Counted from the first letter of the stretch, positions 34,573 through 44,065 are shown. The stretch: DNA of 64,000 nt from Myroides fluvii (GCF_009792295.1 NZ_CP039934.1:2872501-2936500), one strand, 5' to 3'. The notes: generated from the sequence alone by a model not told the origin. Numbers and translations: made by a program.

Positions 34573-34616
34573 TTTTTTACTTCTTCTCTTTCTTTGTGCC
34601 ATTAAAAAATAAAAGA

Positions 34617-35270
34617 ATGAAGAAGAAAATAATAGCTATGATTCTTTTTGTATTCGTTACAAGAAACATACAAGCACAAGAAAATGTAGGAATTGGTACT
34701 GTAGAGCCTCATCAATCGGCTTTGTTGGACCTGGATGCTTCTGATAAAGGAGTTTTGTTTCCAAGAGTAGCCTTGAGTGAAGAAACAGTCTTAGCAGGCG
34801 GTTCAAATCCTATAGGCGTTGTTGTATTTAATAATGGAGAAGGAAGTATTTCGACCAAAGGGTTTTATTTTTGGTCGGGAAATCGTTGGGAGTTATTGGC
34901 TTTAGATTCGACCTTAACGGAAGAAATTGAGAAAATAAATCAAAAGATACAAGGATTGCAATTTCCAGCAATAAGTGAGCAATGGATATATATGCCTGCT
35001 TTTCCGATTAAAATGCATGAAGCCTCCGAACAGAAAGTGTATTTATATGATGAATATAGCAAACAATTAGGGGACACAAGTGGCATGACTATTTGGGAGG
35101 AAAACGAAGTGAAGTTTGTCGTAACAGGATATGATGTGGCATCCTTTAATACCGTACCTACTATTATAACCGAAAATGGTAGACAGTATCTCCTGTATAA
35201 GTCAAATGTAAATAAAATGACCGCATCAAGTTATTTGAACATAATTATAGTGAAAAATAATGAAGACTAA
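34617..35270 (+). CDS. Secreted protein with a tail-fibre-like N-terminal segment
   Basis: 217 residues from ATG 34617, with a signal peptide (MKKKIIAMILFVFVTRNIQA). The mature start ENVGIGTVEPHQSALLDLDA and the following GVLFPRVAL are typical of Bacteroidetes surface proteins whose N-terminal segment resembles phage tail-fibre heads. A short coiled coil (LTEEIEKINQKIQ) follows and then a beta-rich C-terminal half. It starts a three-gene operon and overlaps the next gene by 11 bases. Probably a surface component; no enzyme motif. Confidence 0.75.
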   Translation: MKKKIIAMILFVFVTRNIQAQENVGIGTVEPHQSALLDLDASDKGVLFPRVALSEETVLAGGSNPIGVVVFNNGEGSISTKGFYFWSGNRWELLALDSTLTEEIEKINQKIQGLQFPAISEQWIYMPAFPIKMHEASEQKVYLYDEYSKQLGDTSGMTIWEENEVKFVVTGYDVASFNTVPTIITENGRQYLLYKSNVNKMTASSYLNIIIVKNNED

Positions 35271-36753
35271 AATCTATTATATTCTTGGTTTATATACCTT
35301 GATTTCTTTTCCGTTTTCGGTGTTATATGCCCAGTTTCCCTATCATAATCAGATGATATCAGGGGATGATTTTAGCCCATTTTCAAATTCAGATAAAGTG
35401 GATTTTAAAACATATGGTGCTGAGTTAACTACCAAAGAAAATCAAACAAAAGGTTTTTTTCTGAATGATCTAGTGTTTGCAAACGATCGTGGCTTTGTTC
35501 TTCGTTTTGAATATGTTATGACTGGAAAGGGACCTGGAACACCTTTTGGTGCGGGAAATGGTCTTGCTTTGGTTTTATTTGATGGTAGTGTTGATAATCC
35601 TGCTATGGGAGCATCGGGATCGGGCATTGGATATAGTTATCGTAAGGCAACAAGTTCGGGAAATGCTGTTAATGGATTAACCAAGGGTATGCTAAGTATT
35701 GGACTTGATTTATACGGTGATTTTAAAAGTCGTATTATTAATCCAGAAGAATTTAGAAATGGAATCTATACTAATGGAAGAGAAGGGAATCATGTGACAG
35801 TTCGTGGTCAAGGAGATGGATTAGCAGGATATCCTGTATTGATTTCTCAAAGTGTTTGGGATATCGGCCAAAGATATCAACTAGATGCGGAAACAGGAGC
35901 ATATTCAACGACCTTTGATGCTCCTGATAATAAAGGATTTTCGTTTAAGTTAAGAGAAAATGAACGTGATAATGAAATGGATAGCAATGTTGGTTTTGGA
36001 CATCTTTCGTATAGAAGAGTCGAAGTAAGCATGTTGCCAGGCAAGATGAATGCGTTATCAGGTTTTTTTTTAAACGTTGATATTGTACATGGTAGTGAAA
36101 CAAGTCGAGTAATAAACTCTTATTTTATTCAGACTAATGCACTTCTTATTTATAATGAAGCGCAAACCAACACTGTTGATGCATTGGTCATGAATCATGT
36201 TGTACTGCCGCAAACATTTAGAATTGGATTTATAGGGGCTACTGGATCGGCCTATCAGAAAAATATTGTTCGAAATATCAGTATTTACCTTCCCTTTTCT
36301 CCTTCAGTTAAAACAGTAGAAGTGGATCAAGTGTGTAAAGATGATGCTACCATACTTGATGTTTTGGAACATAGTGTAGGTTTTAATTCTAATTTGTATT
36401 CAAAAGGAGAAAACTTAGATGATTTAGGTAAAAAAGAATATTTAGATCCCTATAGTTTTCAATTTACAACTTTAGTCAATGGGGAATTTGTAAAGACAAC
36501 TGAACCCTTTATTGCAGTAACAAGTAATGGGCGTTATGAATATAATCCAGTTACTATGCAAGTGGAATTTGTGCCTAAAATCGGGATGGTAGCAAAAGAA
36601 GATCAAGTTTATTTTAATATCAAAAATAAGAAAAGTATCCAAGGAAATACTGATTTAGGTGGTGAACAGTTTCGATCAAATAATGCCATGATAAAATTAA
36701 ATTTCACATACAATTGCAATGATATTATTATGGTAAATGGTAACTCTATTTAA
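35260..36753 (+). CDS. Secreted L-type lectin-like protein, paralogue 1
   Basis: 497 residues with a signal peptide ending VLYA. Residues 25-345 resemble the legume/L-type lectin sandwich (GNGLALVLFDG, SGIGYSYRK, LTKGMLSIGLDLYGDFK, RNISIYLPFSP). Residues 350-497 form a Bacteroidetes-type beta domain with GFNSNLYS, YEYNPVTMQVEFVPK and YFNIKNKKS. No type IX secretion sorting domain at the C-terminus. Probably binds glycans at the cell surface (inference). Confidence 0.7.
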   Translation: MKTKIYYILGLYTLISFPFSVLYAQFPYHNQMISGDDFSPFSNSDKVDFKTYGAELTTKENQTKGFFLNDLVFANDRGFVLRFEYVMTGKGPGTPFGAGNGLALVLFDGSVDNPAMGASGSGIGYSYRKATSSGNAVNGLTKGMLSIGLDLYGDFKSRIINPEEFRNGIYTNGREGNHVTVRGQGDGLAGYPVLISQSVWDIGQRYQLDAETGAYSTTFDAPDNKGFSFKLRENERDNEMDSNVGFGHLSYRRVEVSMLPGKMNALSGFFLNVDIVHGSETSRVINSYFIQTNALLIYNEAQTNTVDALVMNHVVLPQTFRIGFIGATGSAYQKNIVRNISIYLPFSPSVKTVEVDQVCKDDATILDVLEHSVGFNSNLYSKGENLDDLGKKEYLDPYSFQFTTLVNGEFVKTTEPFIAVTSNGRYEYNPVTMQVEFVPKIGMVAKEDQVYFNIKNKKSIQGNTDLGGEQFRSNNAMIKLNFTYNCNDIIMVNGNSI

Positions 36754-36759
36754 AAGTAA

Positions 36760-38277
36760 ATGCATATGGAAAGAGATAGAAGTATAACAATTAAAATAGT
36801 CTTGCTTATTTTGTGTTTATCCAATAATTTGGAAATCTTTGCACAATACCCTTACTTTAATTCAGGACAGCAAGCGGATGCTTTTACTTTGTTGGGTGAA
36901 AGTAGATCTGGATTAGTTACGTACAGTAAAAATGGAATTAAACTATTAGATGCTCAAAATCAATATTCAGGAGTGTATCTGAATGATTTGAGTTTCACAA
37001 CAGAAAAAGGATTTATTTTAGAATTTGAATTTGGGTTGGATATAGGGAGAATGGAGGAGGATAAATATGGAGATGGTATTGGTATGGTTCTTTTTGATGC
37101 TGCTGAATCCAATCCTAGTCTAGGAGATAAGGGAGGTGCTTTAGGGTACGCACATACTCAGAAGTATTCTGGTGTACATACAGCAGGTTTTACTAAAGGT
37201 ATTTTCGGATTGGGATTAGATTTATATGGAAATTATAAAAATAGAATAAGAGGAGGAAGTGAAATAAGAAACGGTATAACAGAGATAAAAGATGGAAATT
37301 TTGTCGTTTTACGAGGTCCCTATAATCCGAGTAATCCCTATGAAGGTTATCCCGTTCTTTTTGCCATAGGAACAAGAAAAAATACAAACCTATATTTGAA
37401 TCGCAGTACAGGGCAAGCTATAAGTAAGCAAAAAGGATTTGTTGGACAACGATTTAGCCTTCGAAGTGCGGTAATGAACGCTAAACCAGGCGATATAGGA
37501 TATCGAAAAATTCGCATAGCTTTTGTGCCTGGACAAGATGATTATACTAGACAACAAGGTTTTTTTATTTTTGTAGATATAATAAATGGGATATATAATT
37601 CTTCTATAATAAAAAATTACTTTGTCCCAAAATCAGGAAGTATTAAGTATAAGGAAGAATTAATTCAAGGATTGCAAACTTCAGAAATTAAAAATTTAGG
37701 ACTGACTATTCCCACAACAATGAAGATGGGTTTTACCGGAGCAACAGGGGCAGCTTCTATTCGAGCCCATATTCGAAATATTTCGTTGAGTTTGCCTTTT
37801 TCACCTGTGGTGCAAGATATTGTTATTCCCGATGTAATCTATGATAGACCCTTTGTAAGTAAACCTTTATATAGCGCAATAGGATATGATTCGAATGTGT
37901 ATTCGGTATTAAACCCACCTAGCGAATCTATTTTGTTTTTAGATTTATCTTCATTTCGATTTAAAGTGTTTGATGATAAAACAAAAAGTTATGTTGTTAA
38001 TACAGATCCATTTAAGTTGGAGGTGCCTAAAGTAGGAACGTTTACCTATGATACTGATACTGGAGAAGTGACATTTGTACCTGTGGAAGGATATAGAGGA
38101 AGTTCTTATACGTTTTATTACGATATAAAAAACAAACGCCCCGCTACAGGGGTAGATATTAGTACGGAAGAATACAGATCAACAACGGCCTCCGTAACCT
38201 TAAATTTTACGGATGAAATTCCACTCTATCGCAATCCACCTCTATTAGTGAATAAAGGAGTGAATAAAGTACAGTAA
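36760..38277 (+). CDS. Secreted L-type lectin-like protein, paralogue 2
   Basis: 505 residues; the signal peptide runs from the start (a second ATG is at 36766) to about residue 29 (LEIFAQ). It parallels the previous protein along its length: GDGIGMVLFDA, GGALGYAHT, FTKGIFGLGLDLYGNYKNRI, RNISLSLPFSP, then a C-terminal beta domain with GYDSNVYS, FTYDTDTGEVTFVPVEGYRG and YYDIKNKRP. It starts 6 bases after the previous stop and ends at a bidirectional terminator. The two are an ancient tandem duplication. Confidence 0.7.
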   Translation: MHMERDRSITIKIVLLILCLSNNLEIFAQYPYFNSGQQADAFTLLGESRSGLVTYSKNGIKLLDAQNQYSGVYLNDLSFTTEKGFILEFEFGLDIGRMEEDKYGDGIGMVLFDAAESNPSLGDKGGALGYAHTQKYSGVHTAGFTKGIFGLGLDLYGNYKNRIRGGSEIRNGITEIKDGNFVVLRGPYNPSNPYEGYPVLFAIGTRKNTNLYLNRSTGQAISKQKGFVGQRFSLRSAVMNAKPGDIGYRKIRIAFVPGQDDYTRQQGFFIFVDIINGIYNSSIIKNYFVPKSGSIKYKEELIQGLQTSEIKNLGLTIPTTMKMGFTGATGAASIRAHIRNISLSLPFSPVVQDIVIPDVIYDRPFVSKPLYSAIGYDSNVYSVLNPPSESILFLDLSSFRFKVFDDKTKSYVVNTDPFKLEVPKVGTFTYDTDTGEVTFVPVEGYRGSSYTFYYDIKNKRPATGVDISTEEYRSTTASVTLNFTDEIPLYRNPPLLVNKGVNKVQ

Positions 38278-38306
38278 GTTTTTGAAAGTTAATTTGATTT
38301 AAAAAG

Positions 38307-38340
38307 AAAAACGCTTAGTCTGCAAAGGCTAAGCGTTTTT
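38307..38340. terminator. Bidirectional terminator between the lectin cassette and metK
   Basis: 12-base arms (38307-38318 and 38329-38340), stem ACGCTTAG/CTAAGCGT, loop of 10, T-rich on both strands. Confidence 0.85.
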
Positions 38341-38356
38341 CTATAATAGGATATTT

Positions 38357-39649
38357 TTATAATTGGAAAGCTTGTTTAATATCGGCTACTCGGTCTAGTT
38401 TTTCCCAAGTAAACAATTCAACTTCCATTTGTTTGGTTTCTCCTCCTGGTCTTGTAAAGGTTTTTGTAACCACTTGTGGTTTGCGCCCCATGTGTCCATA
38501 AGCAGCTGTTTCGCTGTAGATTGGGTTGCGTAGTTTTAAGCTTGTCTCAATAAAGTAAGGACGTAAATCAAATAACTCACTTACTTTTTTCGCAATTTCA
38601 CCATCCGTTAAGTTTACTTTTGAGGTACCATAGGTATTAACGTAGATTCCCGTTGGTTTAGCAATACCAATAGCGTATGAAACTTGTACCAATACTTCTT
38701 CTGCAACACCTGCTGCAACAAGGTTTTTAGCAATGTGACGGGTTGCATAAGCTGCACTTCGGTCAACTTTACTCGGATCTTTTCCTGAGAAAGCACCACC
38801 ACCATGCGCGCCTTTTCCTCCATAGGTGTCTACGATAATTTTTCTTCCTGTTAATCCAGTATCCCCGTGTGGTCCTCCAATGATGAACACACCTGTTGGG
38901 TTGATTAAGTATTCAATTTCTTCGTTGTTTTGGAACAAATATTCATATTGCGGATATTTAGCCAATACGCGAGGAATTAAAACAGCGATGATATCTTGTT
39001 TGATTTTAGCTTGCATGGCTTGCTCTGCAGCTATTTTAGCTTCCATACTAGCATTTTCTGCTTGAATAAAATCATCGTGTTGTGTCGATAATACAATCGT
39101 TACAATGCGAACCGGTTTATTGTCGTCATTATACTCTAATGTAACCTGGCTCTTCGCGTCTGGACGCAAATAAGTAACGGCTGTATTTTCTCGGCGGATT
39201 ACCGCTAATTCTTGTAATAATTTATGCGATAAATCTAAGGCTAGCGGCATGTAATCTTCCGTTTCTGTCGATGCGTAACCAAACATCATTCCTTGATCAC
39301 CTGCTCCTTGATCTTCTTTACTCGCGCGCTCAACACCTTGACTGATTTCTGCCGATTGTTCGTGAATAGCTGATAAAATACCACACGAATTACCGTCAAA
39401 CATATATTCACTCTTCGTATATCCAATCTTGTTGATTACATCGCGAGCAATTTGTTGTACGTCTAAATAGGTTTTTGATTTTACTTCCCCAGCAAGGATT
39501 ACTTGCCCTGTAGTAACTAAAGTCTCACATGCTACTTTTGATTCTAAATCAAAAGCCAAGAAATTGTCAATTAAAGCATCTGAAATTTGATCTGCAATTT
39601 TATCAGGATGTCCTTCACTTACAGATTCCGATGTGAAGTAATAAGCCAT
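38357..39649 (-). CDS. metK: S-adenosylmethionine synthetase
   Basis: Makes S-adenosylmethionine from methionine and ATP in the cytoplasm. 430 residues, about 45 longer than the E. coli enzyme, normal for Bacteroidetes. The three-domain signatures are present: [20 protein letters not shown] near the start, the hexapeptide GAGDQG(M), and [20 protein letters not shown]. Its leader (39650 to about 39770) contains a SAM-II-like fold, so expression is probably controlled by its product. It is monocistronic and ends at a shared terminator. Confidence 0.97.
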   Translation of the reverse strand: MAYYFTSESVSEGHPDKIADQISDALIDNFLAFDLESKVACETLVTTGQVILAGEVKSKTYLDVQQIARDVINKIGYTKSEYMFDGNSCGILSAIHEQSAEISQGVERASKEDQGAGDQGMMFGYASTETEDYMPLALDLSHKLLQELAVIRRENTAVTYLRPDAKSQVTLEYNDDNKPVRIVTIVLSTQHDDFIQAENASMEAKIAAEQAMQAKIKQDIIAVLIPRVLAKYPQYEYLFQNNEEIEYLINPTGVFIIGGPHGDTGLTGRKIIVDTYGGKGAHGGGAFSGKDPSKVDRSAAYATRHIAKNLVAAGVAEEVLVQVSYAIGIAKPTGIYVNTYGTSKVNLTDGEIAKKVSELFDLRPYFIETSLKLRNPIYSETAAYGHMGRKPQVVTKTFTRPGGETKQMEVELFTWEKLDRVADIKQAFQL

Positions 39650-39677
39650 ATGGTATGTTTTTTAAAATGTTTAAAAA

Positions 39678-39762
39678 AGAGGAAATGGCTAAAGTGAAGA
39701 TACAATATATTCTGCTTTAGCATTTTTTACCGAGGTTGCAATCAGTACAAATTTTTCCTCCT
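39678..39762 (-). ncRNA. Putative SAM-II-class riboswitch of metK
   Basis: On the minus strand: P1 GAGG (39760-39757) pairs with CCTC (39735-39732); the 21-nt loop between ends in TTGCAA and contains AATTTG and CTG; after P1 comes an A-rich 10-nt linker, then GCTAAA and GCAG (to 39712). Loop CTG-TTGCA can pair with TGCTAA-CAG, giving the H-type pseudoknot of SAM-II, which in the known metX and metA aptamers also uses TTGCA and GCTAAA. The GCTAAAG (39721-39715) can alternatively pair with CTTTAGC (39694-39688), and GAGGAAA with TTTCCTC (39685-39679) before a T6 run, a plausible expression platform. Product feedback on metK is inference. Confidence 0.6.
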
Positions 39763-39775
39763 ATGAAATTCACTG

Positions 39776-39808
39776 CAAATGTATCAACTATTTTTTGAAT
39801 CTATACAA
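39776..39808 (-). promoter_or_regulatory. Likely metK promoter
   Basis: TACATTTG at 39783-39776 (minus strand) and TTG at 39808-39806; spacing 22. Transcription would begin near 39769, just upstream of the riboswitch P1 arm. Confidence 0.45.
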
Positions 39809-39998
39809 ATTTTATCCTTTTTTATATTCCTCTTAACGATTATGTGATTTTTACTAATCCCGAGCAAATACACCTTGATATGAATTGGATATGAAACATA
39901 AGAGCATATAAAATCCTTAAAAACTGTTATGTTTTTTTGAAATTGATAAAAATATGGTGGTTTATTGCTTTATTTACATTTTAAAAGCCATTTTTAGT

Positions 39999-40006
39999 TA
40001 CATTTG
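39999..40006 (+). promoter_or_regulatory. -7 element of the carbonic anhydrase pair
   Basis: TACATTTG, 33 bases before ATG 40039. Confidence 0.5.
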
Positions 40007-40038
40007 TTTCGAATTATTATCGTATTAATCGCGTAAAA

Positions 40039-40677
40039 ATGAGACTACATAATATAGACGATCAAAAGTCGATGACTCCGCAAATGGCGCTGTCTTTTTT
40101 AAAAGAAGGGAACAAACGCTTTGTTGAAAACCTGAAAGCCCATGCTAATTTACTAGAACAAGTAAATGAAACCAAAGAAAGCCAATTTCCTTTCGCTATT
40201 GTTTTAAGCTGCATTGACAGCCGTACGTCAGCTGAATTGATCTTTGATCAAGGATTAGGGGATGTGTTTAGTACGCGTATTGCCGGAAATGTATTGAATG
40301 AGGATATTATCGGTTCAATGGAATTTGCTTGTAAACTCGCAGGTTCAAAATTGATTGTTGTCTTAGGACATTCGCACTGTGGCGCAATTACAGGAGCTTG
40401 TAAAGAGGTGAAATTAGGGTATTTAAGTAACTTATTAGCCAAAGTTGAACCAGCCGTGGATCACGTGAAAAGATATTACCCCGATTTAGATATTAAATCA
40501 AAAGAAGGAGTGGATATGGTTGCCTTTTACAATGTAGAATACACCATCAATCACATCCTAACTAAAAGTAATGTCCTTTGCGAAATGTATGAAAAAGGAG
40601 AAATCGGCATTGTTGGGGCTTTCTATAAAGTAGAAACAGGAGAGGTAGATTTTGTCAAAGAAATGTTTGTTGAATAA
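40039..40677 (+). CDS. Beta-carbonic anhydrase 1
   Basis: 212 residues; interconverts CO2 and bicarbonate. Zinc ligands C58, H111 and C114 with the Asp-Arg dyad D60/R62 (SCIDSRTSAE, GHSHCGAI). No signal peptide, so cytoplasmic. It differs from the next gene's product throughout its length (SRTSAE here, SRVPAN there), so the pair is an old divergence rather than a recent duplication. First gene of a two-gene operon. Confidence 0.93.
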   Translation: MRLHNIDDQKSMTPQMALSFLKEGNKRFVENLKAHANLLEQVNETKESQFPFAIVLSCIDSRTSAELIFDQGLGDVFSTRIAGNVLNEDIIGSMEFACKLAGSKLIVVLGHSHCGAITGACKEVKLGYLSNLLAKVEPAVDHVKRYYPDLDIKSKEGVDMVAFYNVEYTINHILTKSNVLCEMYEKGEIGIVGAFYKVETGEVDFVKEMFVE

Positions 40678-40688
40678 AAAAAGAAGTT

Positions 40689-41339
40689 TTGAAACACAAC
40701 GAATTTTACAAAAAAATATTAGAAAATAACAAAGCTTGGGTAGAAGAAAAACTAGCCATTAATCCAGAGTACTTTAAGCGCCTTTGTCACAGGCAAACGC
40801 CACCTGTTTTGTGGATTGGTTGCTCAGATAGTCGCGTGCCAGCTAATGAGATTATCGGTGCCGAACCAGGGGATGTATTCGTTCACCGAAATATCGCCAA
40901 TATGGTCATCCACTCAGATATGAATATGTTGAGTGTATTGGATTATGCGGTAAACATTCTTAAAGTAACCAATATTATTGTCTGTGGCCATTATGGCTGT
41001 GGTGGAGTAGAGGCCGCAATGAAAAACGAATCATACGGACTGATTGACAACTGGATTAGACACATCAAAACCGTTTATCGCTTGCACAATGTCGAGTTAG
41101 ATGGGATTGACGATACCACAGAGCGATTCAATCGATTTGTAGAGTTAAACGTTCAAGAACAAGTGTACGACCTAGCAAAAACATCGATCGTGCAAGGCGC
41201 TTGGGCAAGAAATCAAGACTTGAGTATTCACGGCTGGGTTTATGGGTTAAACTCGGGGTATGTGACCGATTTAGAGGTGAATGTAACGAGTAATCAAGAT
41301 CTTGACGAAGTGTATCAACTTCGATTTAAGAAAATTTAA
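40689..41339 (+). CDS. can: Beta-carbonic anhydrase 2, TTG start
   Basis: 216 residues of the Can (YadF) type. Zinc ligands C45, H101 and C104, dyad D47/R49 (CSDSRVPANEI, CGHYGCGGV). There is no ATG that would give the family's usual N-terminus; the reading frame begins with TTG at 40689, 11 bases after the first anhydrase's stop codon. Its stop codon overlaps that of the convergent LETM1-like gene in the four bases TTAA, and no hairpin separates them. Confidence 0.93.
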   Translation: MKHNEFYKKILENNKAWVEEKLAINPEYFKRLCHRQTPPVLWIGCSDSRVPANEIIGAEPGDVFVHRNIANMVIHSDMNMLSVLDYAVNILKVTNIIVCGHYGCGGVEAAMKNESYGLIDNWIRHIKTVYRLHNVELDGIDDTTERFNRFVELNVQEQVYDLAKTSIVQGAWARNQDLSIHGWVYGLNSGYVTDLEVNVTSNQDLDEVYQLRFKKI

Positions 41340-42484
41340 TCGTCAGACTCCAGGTTTTCATTGAATGAAGACGGTAGGAGCGAAGGAATAAATTTTAATA
41401 TGATAGGCAGCAATACGGTGCCTCCAGGTAATAAAAATATCGCAAGAGAAGGAATGGTTTTAATCACCTCAAGGGTCTGTTTTTTGATCAATTTCTTTTC
41501 TTGCATATCTAAATTTCGATGGGTAGAGTCCATCAATAACTGCATCAATTGTTTGTTCTTTTGAATCTCTTTTAAAATACGACCTTTATTTCGGCTAACT
41601 AAAAATTCTACGTAATTCGTTGAATTATTAATCATATTATTGAATAAATTCGATGACTTTAAGTAGAAATAATTGTAGTCATTTTGTTGCAAGAACAACA
41701 TAAAACAAGTTCGGCTATCCTCCACCTGTTCTGTAGTAAAAGCCAATCGGCTAAAAGGTTCAACAGAACAATCAGGTAATTCTAACGTCTTTAGCTCATT
41801 GTTCCACGAATTACACATCACAATGTCCAACAATAAACTAGATTCTAAATAGGAAGATTTTACTTCCATAATCTCCTCTATTGCAAAATCATTGGGATTG
41901 TCTGTAAAATGAACTTCAGTATTTTTTTGACCTTGGGTGTGATTCAGGATTGACTGAATCAAATCTTCCAAATACACATGGTATAGATTGGGGTGAATTT
42001 TACCTGTTAAAAAGGTTTCAAACGTCAAAAGATATACCGATAAAACGAGTAAATTCAGTACAATATTGTTGCTTTTCGATTGGGAAAAGAAGTTTTCTTT
42101 CCACTTGATGGCAAAAAGGTGTTCTAAACGGGCATATGTATTTTTATCCTCAAATAAATTAGTGAAGAAATTGGTTTTATGCGGTACAAATAATTGGTAA
42201 AAATCCAATAATCGACTGATAAACTCATCGGTTGTATTTGTGGGATATTGGAAGAAATAAATCTTTTCTAATAGTTGCAAGAAGCAGATTTTGGCAAATT
42301 CCTCTTGAGTGTATTTAAAAGTCGTATAAATCTCAGGAAATCCGCTGGCGTTTATCTGACCAAAACTAAATCCAGTTGCTCTTATCTCATGCGCTAATTC
42401 TATTGTATTAGTAGCCGTGAAAATAGCGTATTTGTCTTGTTCAGCGAAGTATTTTTTTATCCAGCCAGTTGTTGATGGGTTCAT
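41336..42484 (-). CDS. LETM1-like protein
   Basis: 382 residues. The C-terminal 60 residues (KKLIKKQTLEVIKTIPSLAI, then PGGTVLLPIILKFIPSLLPS) match the hallmark membrane segment of LETM1 proteins, mitochondrial inner-membrane cation exchangers. One central hydrophobic segment may also cross the membrane. The rest is helical with no known domain. Flavobacterial homologues are annotated as LETM1-related, biofilm-associated proteins. Function in bacteria unknown. Shares the last bases with the carbonic anhydrase gene. Confidence 0.82.
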   Translation of the reverse strand: MNPSTTGWIKKYFAEQDKYAIFTATNTIELAHEIRATGFSFGQINASGFPEIYTTFKYTQEEFAKICFLQLLEKIYFFQYPTNTTDEFISRLLDFYQLFVPHKTNFFTNLFEDKNTYARLEHLFAIKWKENFFSQSKSNNIVLNLLVLSVYLLTFETFLTGKIHPNLYHVYLEDLIQSILNHTQGQKNTEVHFTDNPNDFAIEEIMEVKSSYLESSLLLDIVMCNSWNNELKTLELPDCSVEPFSRLAFTTEQVEDSRTCFMLFLQQNDYNYFYLKSSNLFNNMINNSTNYVEFLVSRNKGRILKEIQKNKQLMQLLMDSTHRNLDMQEKKLIKKQTLEVIKTIPSLAIFLLPGGTVLLPIILKFIPSLLPSSFNENLESDD

Positions 42485-42536
42485 AAATACAAGATGCGTT
42501 ATTGTGAAGGTAAAGAAATAGCTTCAAGCTATTTCT

Positions 42537-43901
42537 TTACCATTTAACTTGTTTTTCGATTGCTTTAATCATCTCTGTAGCAATATCTTTATTTGTAGCT
42601 CCTTCAATACCCTCTAGTCCAGGAGAAGAGTTGACCTCTAGCAATAAAGGTCCCTTTGCTGAACGAATGATATCAACACCAGCTACTTTTAAATTCATCG
42701 CTTTTGCCGCGCGAATAGCAATGCGCTTTTCTTCTGGAGTTACTTTAATAACGGAAGCCGTTCCTCCCAAGTGAATATTGGCTCTGAATTCGCCCGGAAC
42801 TGCCTCGCGTTGTATGGCTGCAACAACTTTGCCATCCACAACAAAACAGCGAATGTCTTTTCCGTTTGCTTCTTTGATGAATTCTTGAACTAAAATATTG
42901 GCATTTAAACTTTTGAAAGCGTTAATTACACTCTCAGCTGCTTTTTTGGTTTCTGCTAATACTACTCCTTTTCCCTGAGTACCTTCTAGTAATTTGACAA
43001 TTAAAGGGCTTCCTCCAACCATTTTAATCAAATCATTCGTGTCTAAAGGGGAATTGGCAAATCCCGTTGTGGGAATGTCAATGCCATGATTTAGAAGTAA
43101 TTGAAGAGAGAATAACTTGTCTCTGGATTGCGCAATAGCTGCGGCACTATTTAAACTGAACACTTTTAATGATTCAAAATGACGCGTTAGAGCACATCCG
43201 TAATACGTCATGCTGGGTCTAATTCGCGGAATAACAGCATCAAAGTCGTTTAACACTCGCCCTCCTCTATAATGAATTTCTGGTTGATTGGCATCTAATT
43301 TCATATAACAGTATTTTAGATTTAAGAAATGCATTTCATGCCCTCTTAATTCTCCTGCTTCAATGATACGCTTGTTGCTGTATAATTCTGGATTACTGGC
43401 TAGTAATCCGATTCTCAATCCACTTTTTGCTTCTTTGGGTTTGTTGTAGTATTCATCTAGTTTTTCAACTGTAGGTTGACCTAATAGAAAATGCTTCTCT
43501 GGGTCAACTAAAATACGTCCCCCCATCGCTTCTCTACCCAATAACATGCGATACCCCATAGAGTCGCGATTGGTTAAGGTTAACTCAATATCCCACGATG
43601 TTTCTCCAAAACCAAGTATCGTTCGGATAACATAGCGAGATTCTCTAGATCCACTAGAACTTTTGACGATTCTTTTGTCCACTACTTTAGCTTCGCAATG
43701 TATAATTGTCTTGCCGTTATTTTGTAAGGGATTTACATCAAACTTTACCCATTTTTCACCGTCTTTTTCAAAAGGACTGATGTTAACCGCATGCAAGGCT
43801 GAAGTTTTTGCACCTGAATCTACACGCGCTTTAATCGCAGGGATATTTAATGTAGAGAAAGAACACCATTCTTCACTACCAACAATGAGTTTATCTACCA
43901 T
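42537..43901 (-). CDS. RimB-type aspartic protease fused to RimK-type glutamate ligase
   Basis: 454 residues in two parts. Residues 1-145 are the RimB/retropepsin-like (PF05618) domain with the catalytic motif D28-S-G-A and the conserved [12 protein letters not shown]. Residues 155-454 are an ATP-grasp RimK domain ([49 protein letters not shown]) that ligates glutamate to protein C-termini such as ribosomal protein S6. In many bacteria these are separate genes; the fusion couples addition and removal activities. Cytoplasmic, monocistronic. Confidence 0.9.
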   Translation of the reverse strand: MVDKLIVGSEEWCSFSTLNIPAIKARVDSGAKTSALHAVNISPFEKDGEKWVKFDVNPLQNNGKTIIHCEAKVVDKRIVKSSSGSRESRYVIRTILGFGETSWDIELTLTNRDSMGYRMLLGREAMGGRILVDPEKHFLLGQPTVEKLDEYYNKPKEAKSGLRIGLLASNPELYSNKRIIEAGELRGHEMHFLNLKYCYMKLDANQPEIHYRGGRVLNDFDAVIPRIRPSMTYYGCALTRHFESLKVFSLNSAAAIAQSRDKLFSLQLLLNHGIDIPTTGFANSPLDTNDLIKMVGGSPLIVKLLEGTQGKGVVLAETKKAAESVINAFKSLNANILVQEFIKEANGKDIRCFVVDGKVVAAIQREAVPGEFRANIHLGGTASVIKVTPEEKRIAIRAAKAMNLKVAGVDIIRSAKGPLLLEVNSSPGLEGIEGATNKDIATEMIKAIEKQVKW

Positions 43902-44036
43902 TCTATTTAATTATTCAATCGCGAAAGTACTACTTTAAAGCAATTGCTATGATGTAATAAAGATAAAAAAATAAAAAATAACGTTTAAATAACATCGATA
44001 TTATCTTTAGTTTTAAAACTACTAAAGGATGAAAAG

Positions 44037-44065
44037 AAAAAACCTGCTAATGTGCAGGTTTTTTT
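44037..44065 (-). terminator. Terminator of clpC, overlapping its stop codon
   Basis: Arms 44037-44047 and 44054-44064 (stem AACCTGC/GCAGGTT), loop TAATGT; T-rich run on the minus strand is modest (T6). Confidence 0.65.

Larger units (their letters stand above)
34054..34616. other. Long gene-free region before the lectin-like cassette
   Basis: Starts with the PiT terminator (34081-34110). The middle is AT-rich with no gene that I can support. The right end (34513-34572) holds a nested set of direct and inverted GTAAATG repeats next to the lectin operon. The frame of the first lectin-cassette gene is open back to 34482, but the signal peptide starts at 34617. Confidence 0.6.
39650..40038. other. 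metK leader and carbonic-anhydrase promoter region
   Basis: The left part (39650-39770) is the metK 5' leader with a riboswitch-like aptamer; 39776-39808 is the likely metK promoter; 39999-40006 is a -7 element of the first carbonic anhydrase gene. The stretch between is plain AT-rich sequence. Confidence 0.6.
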
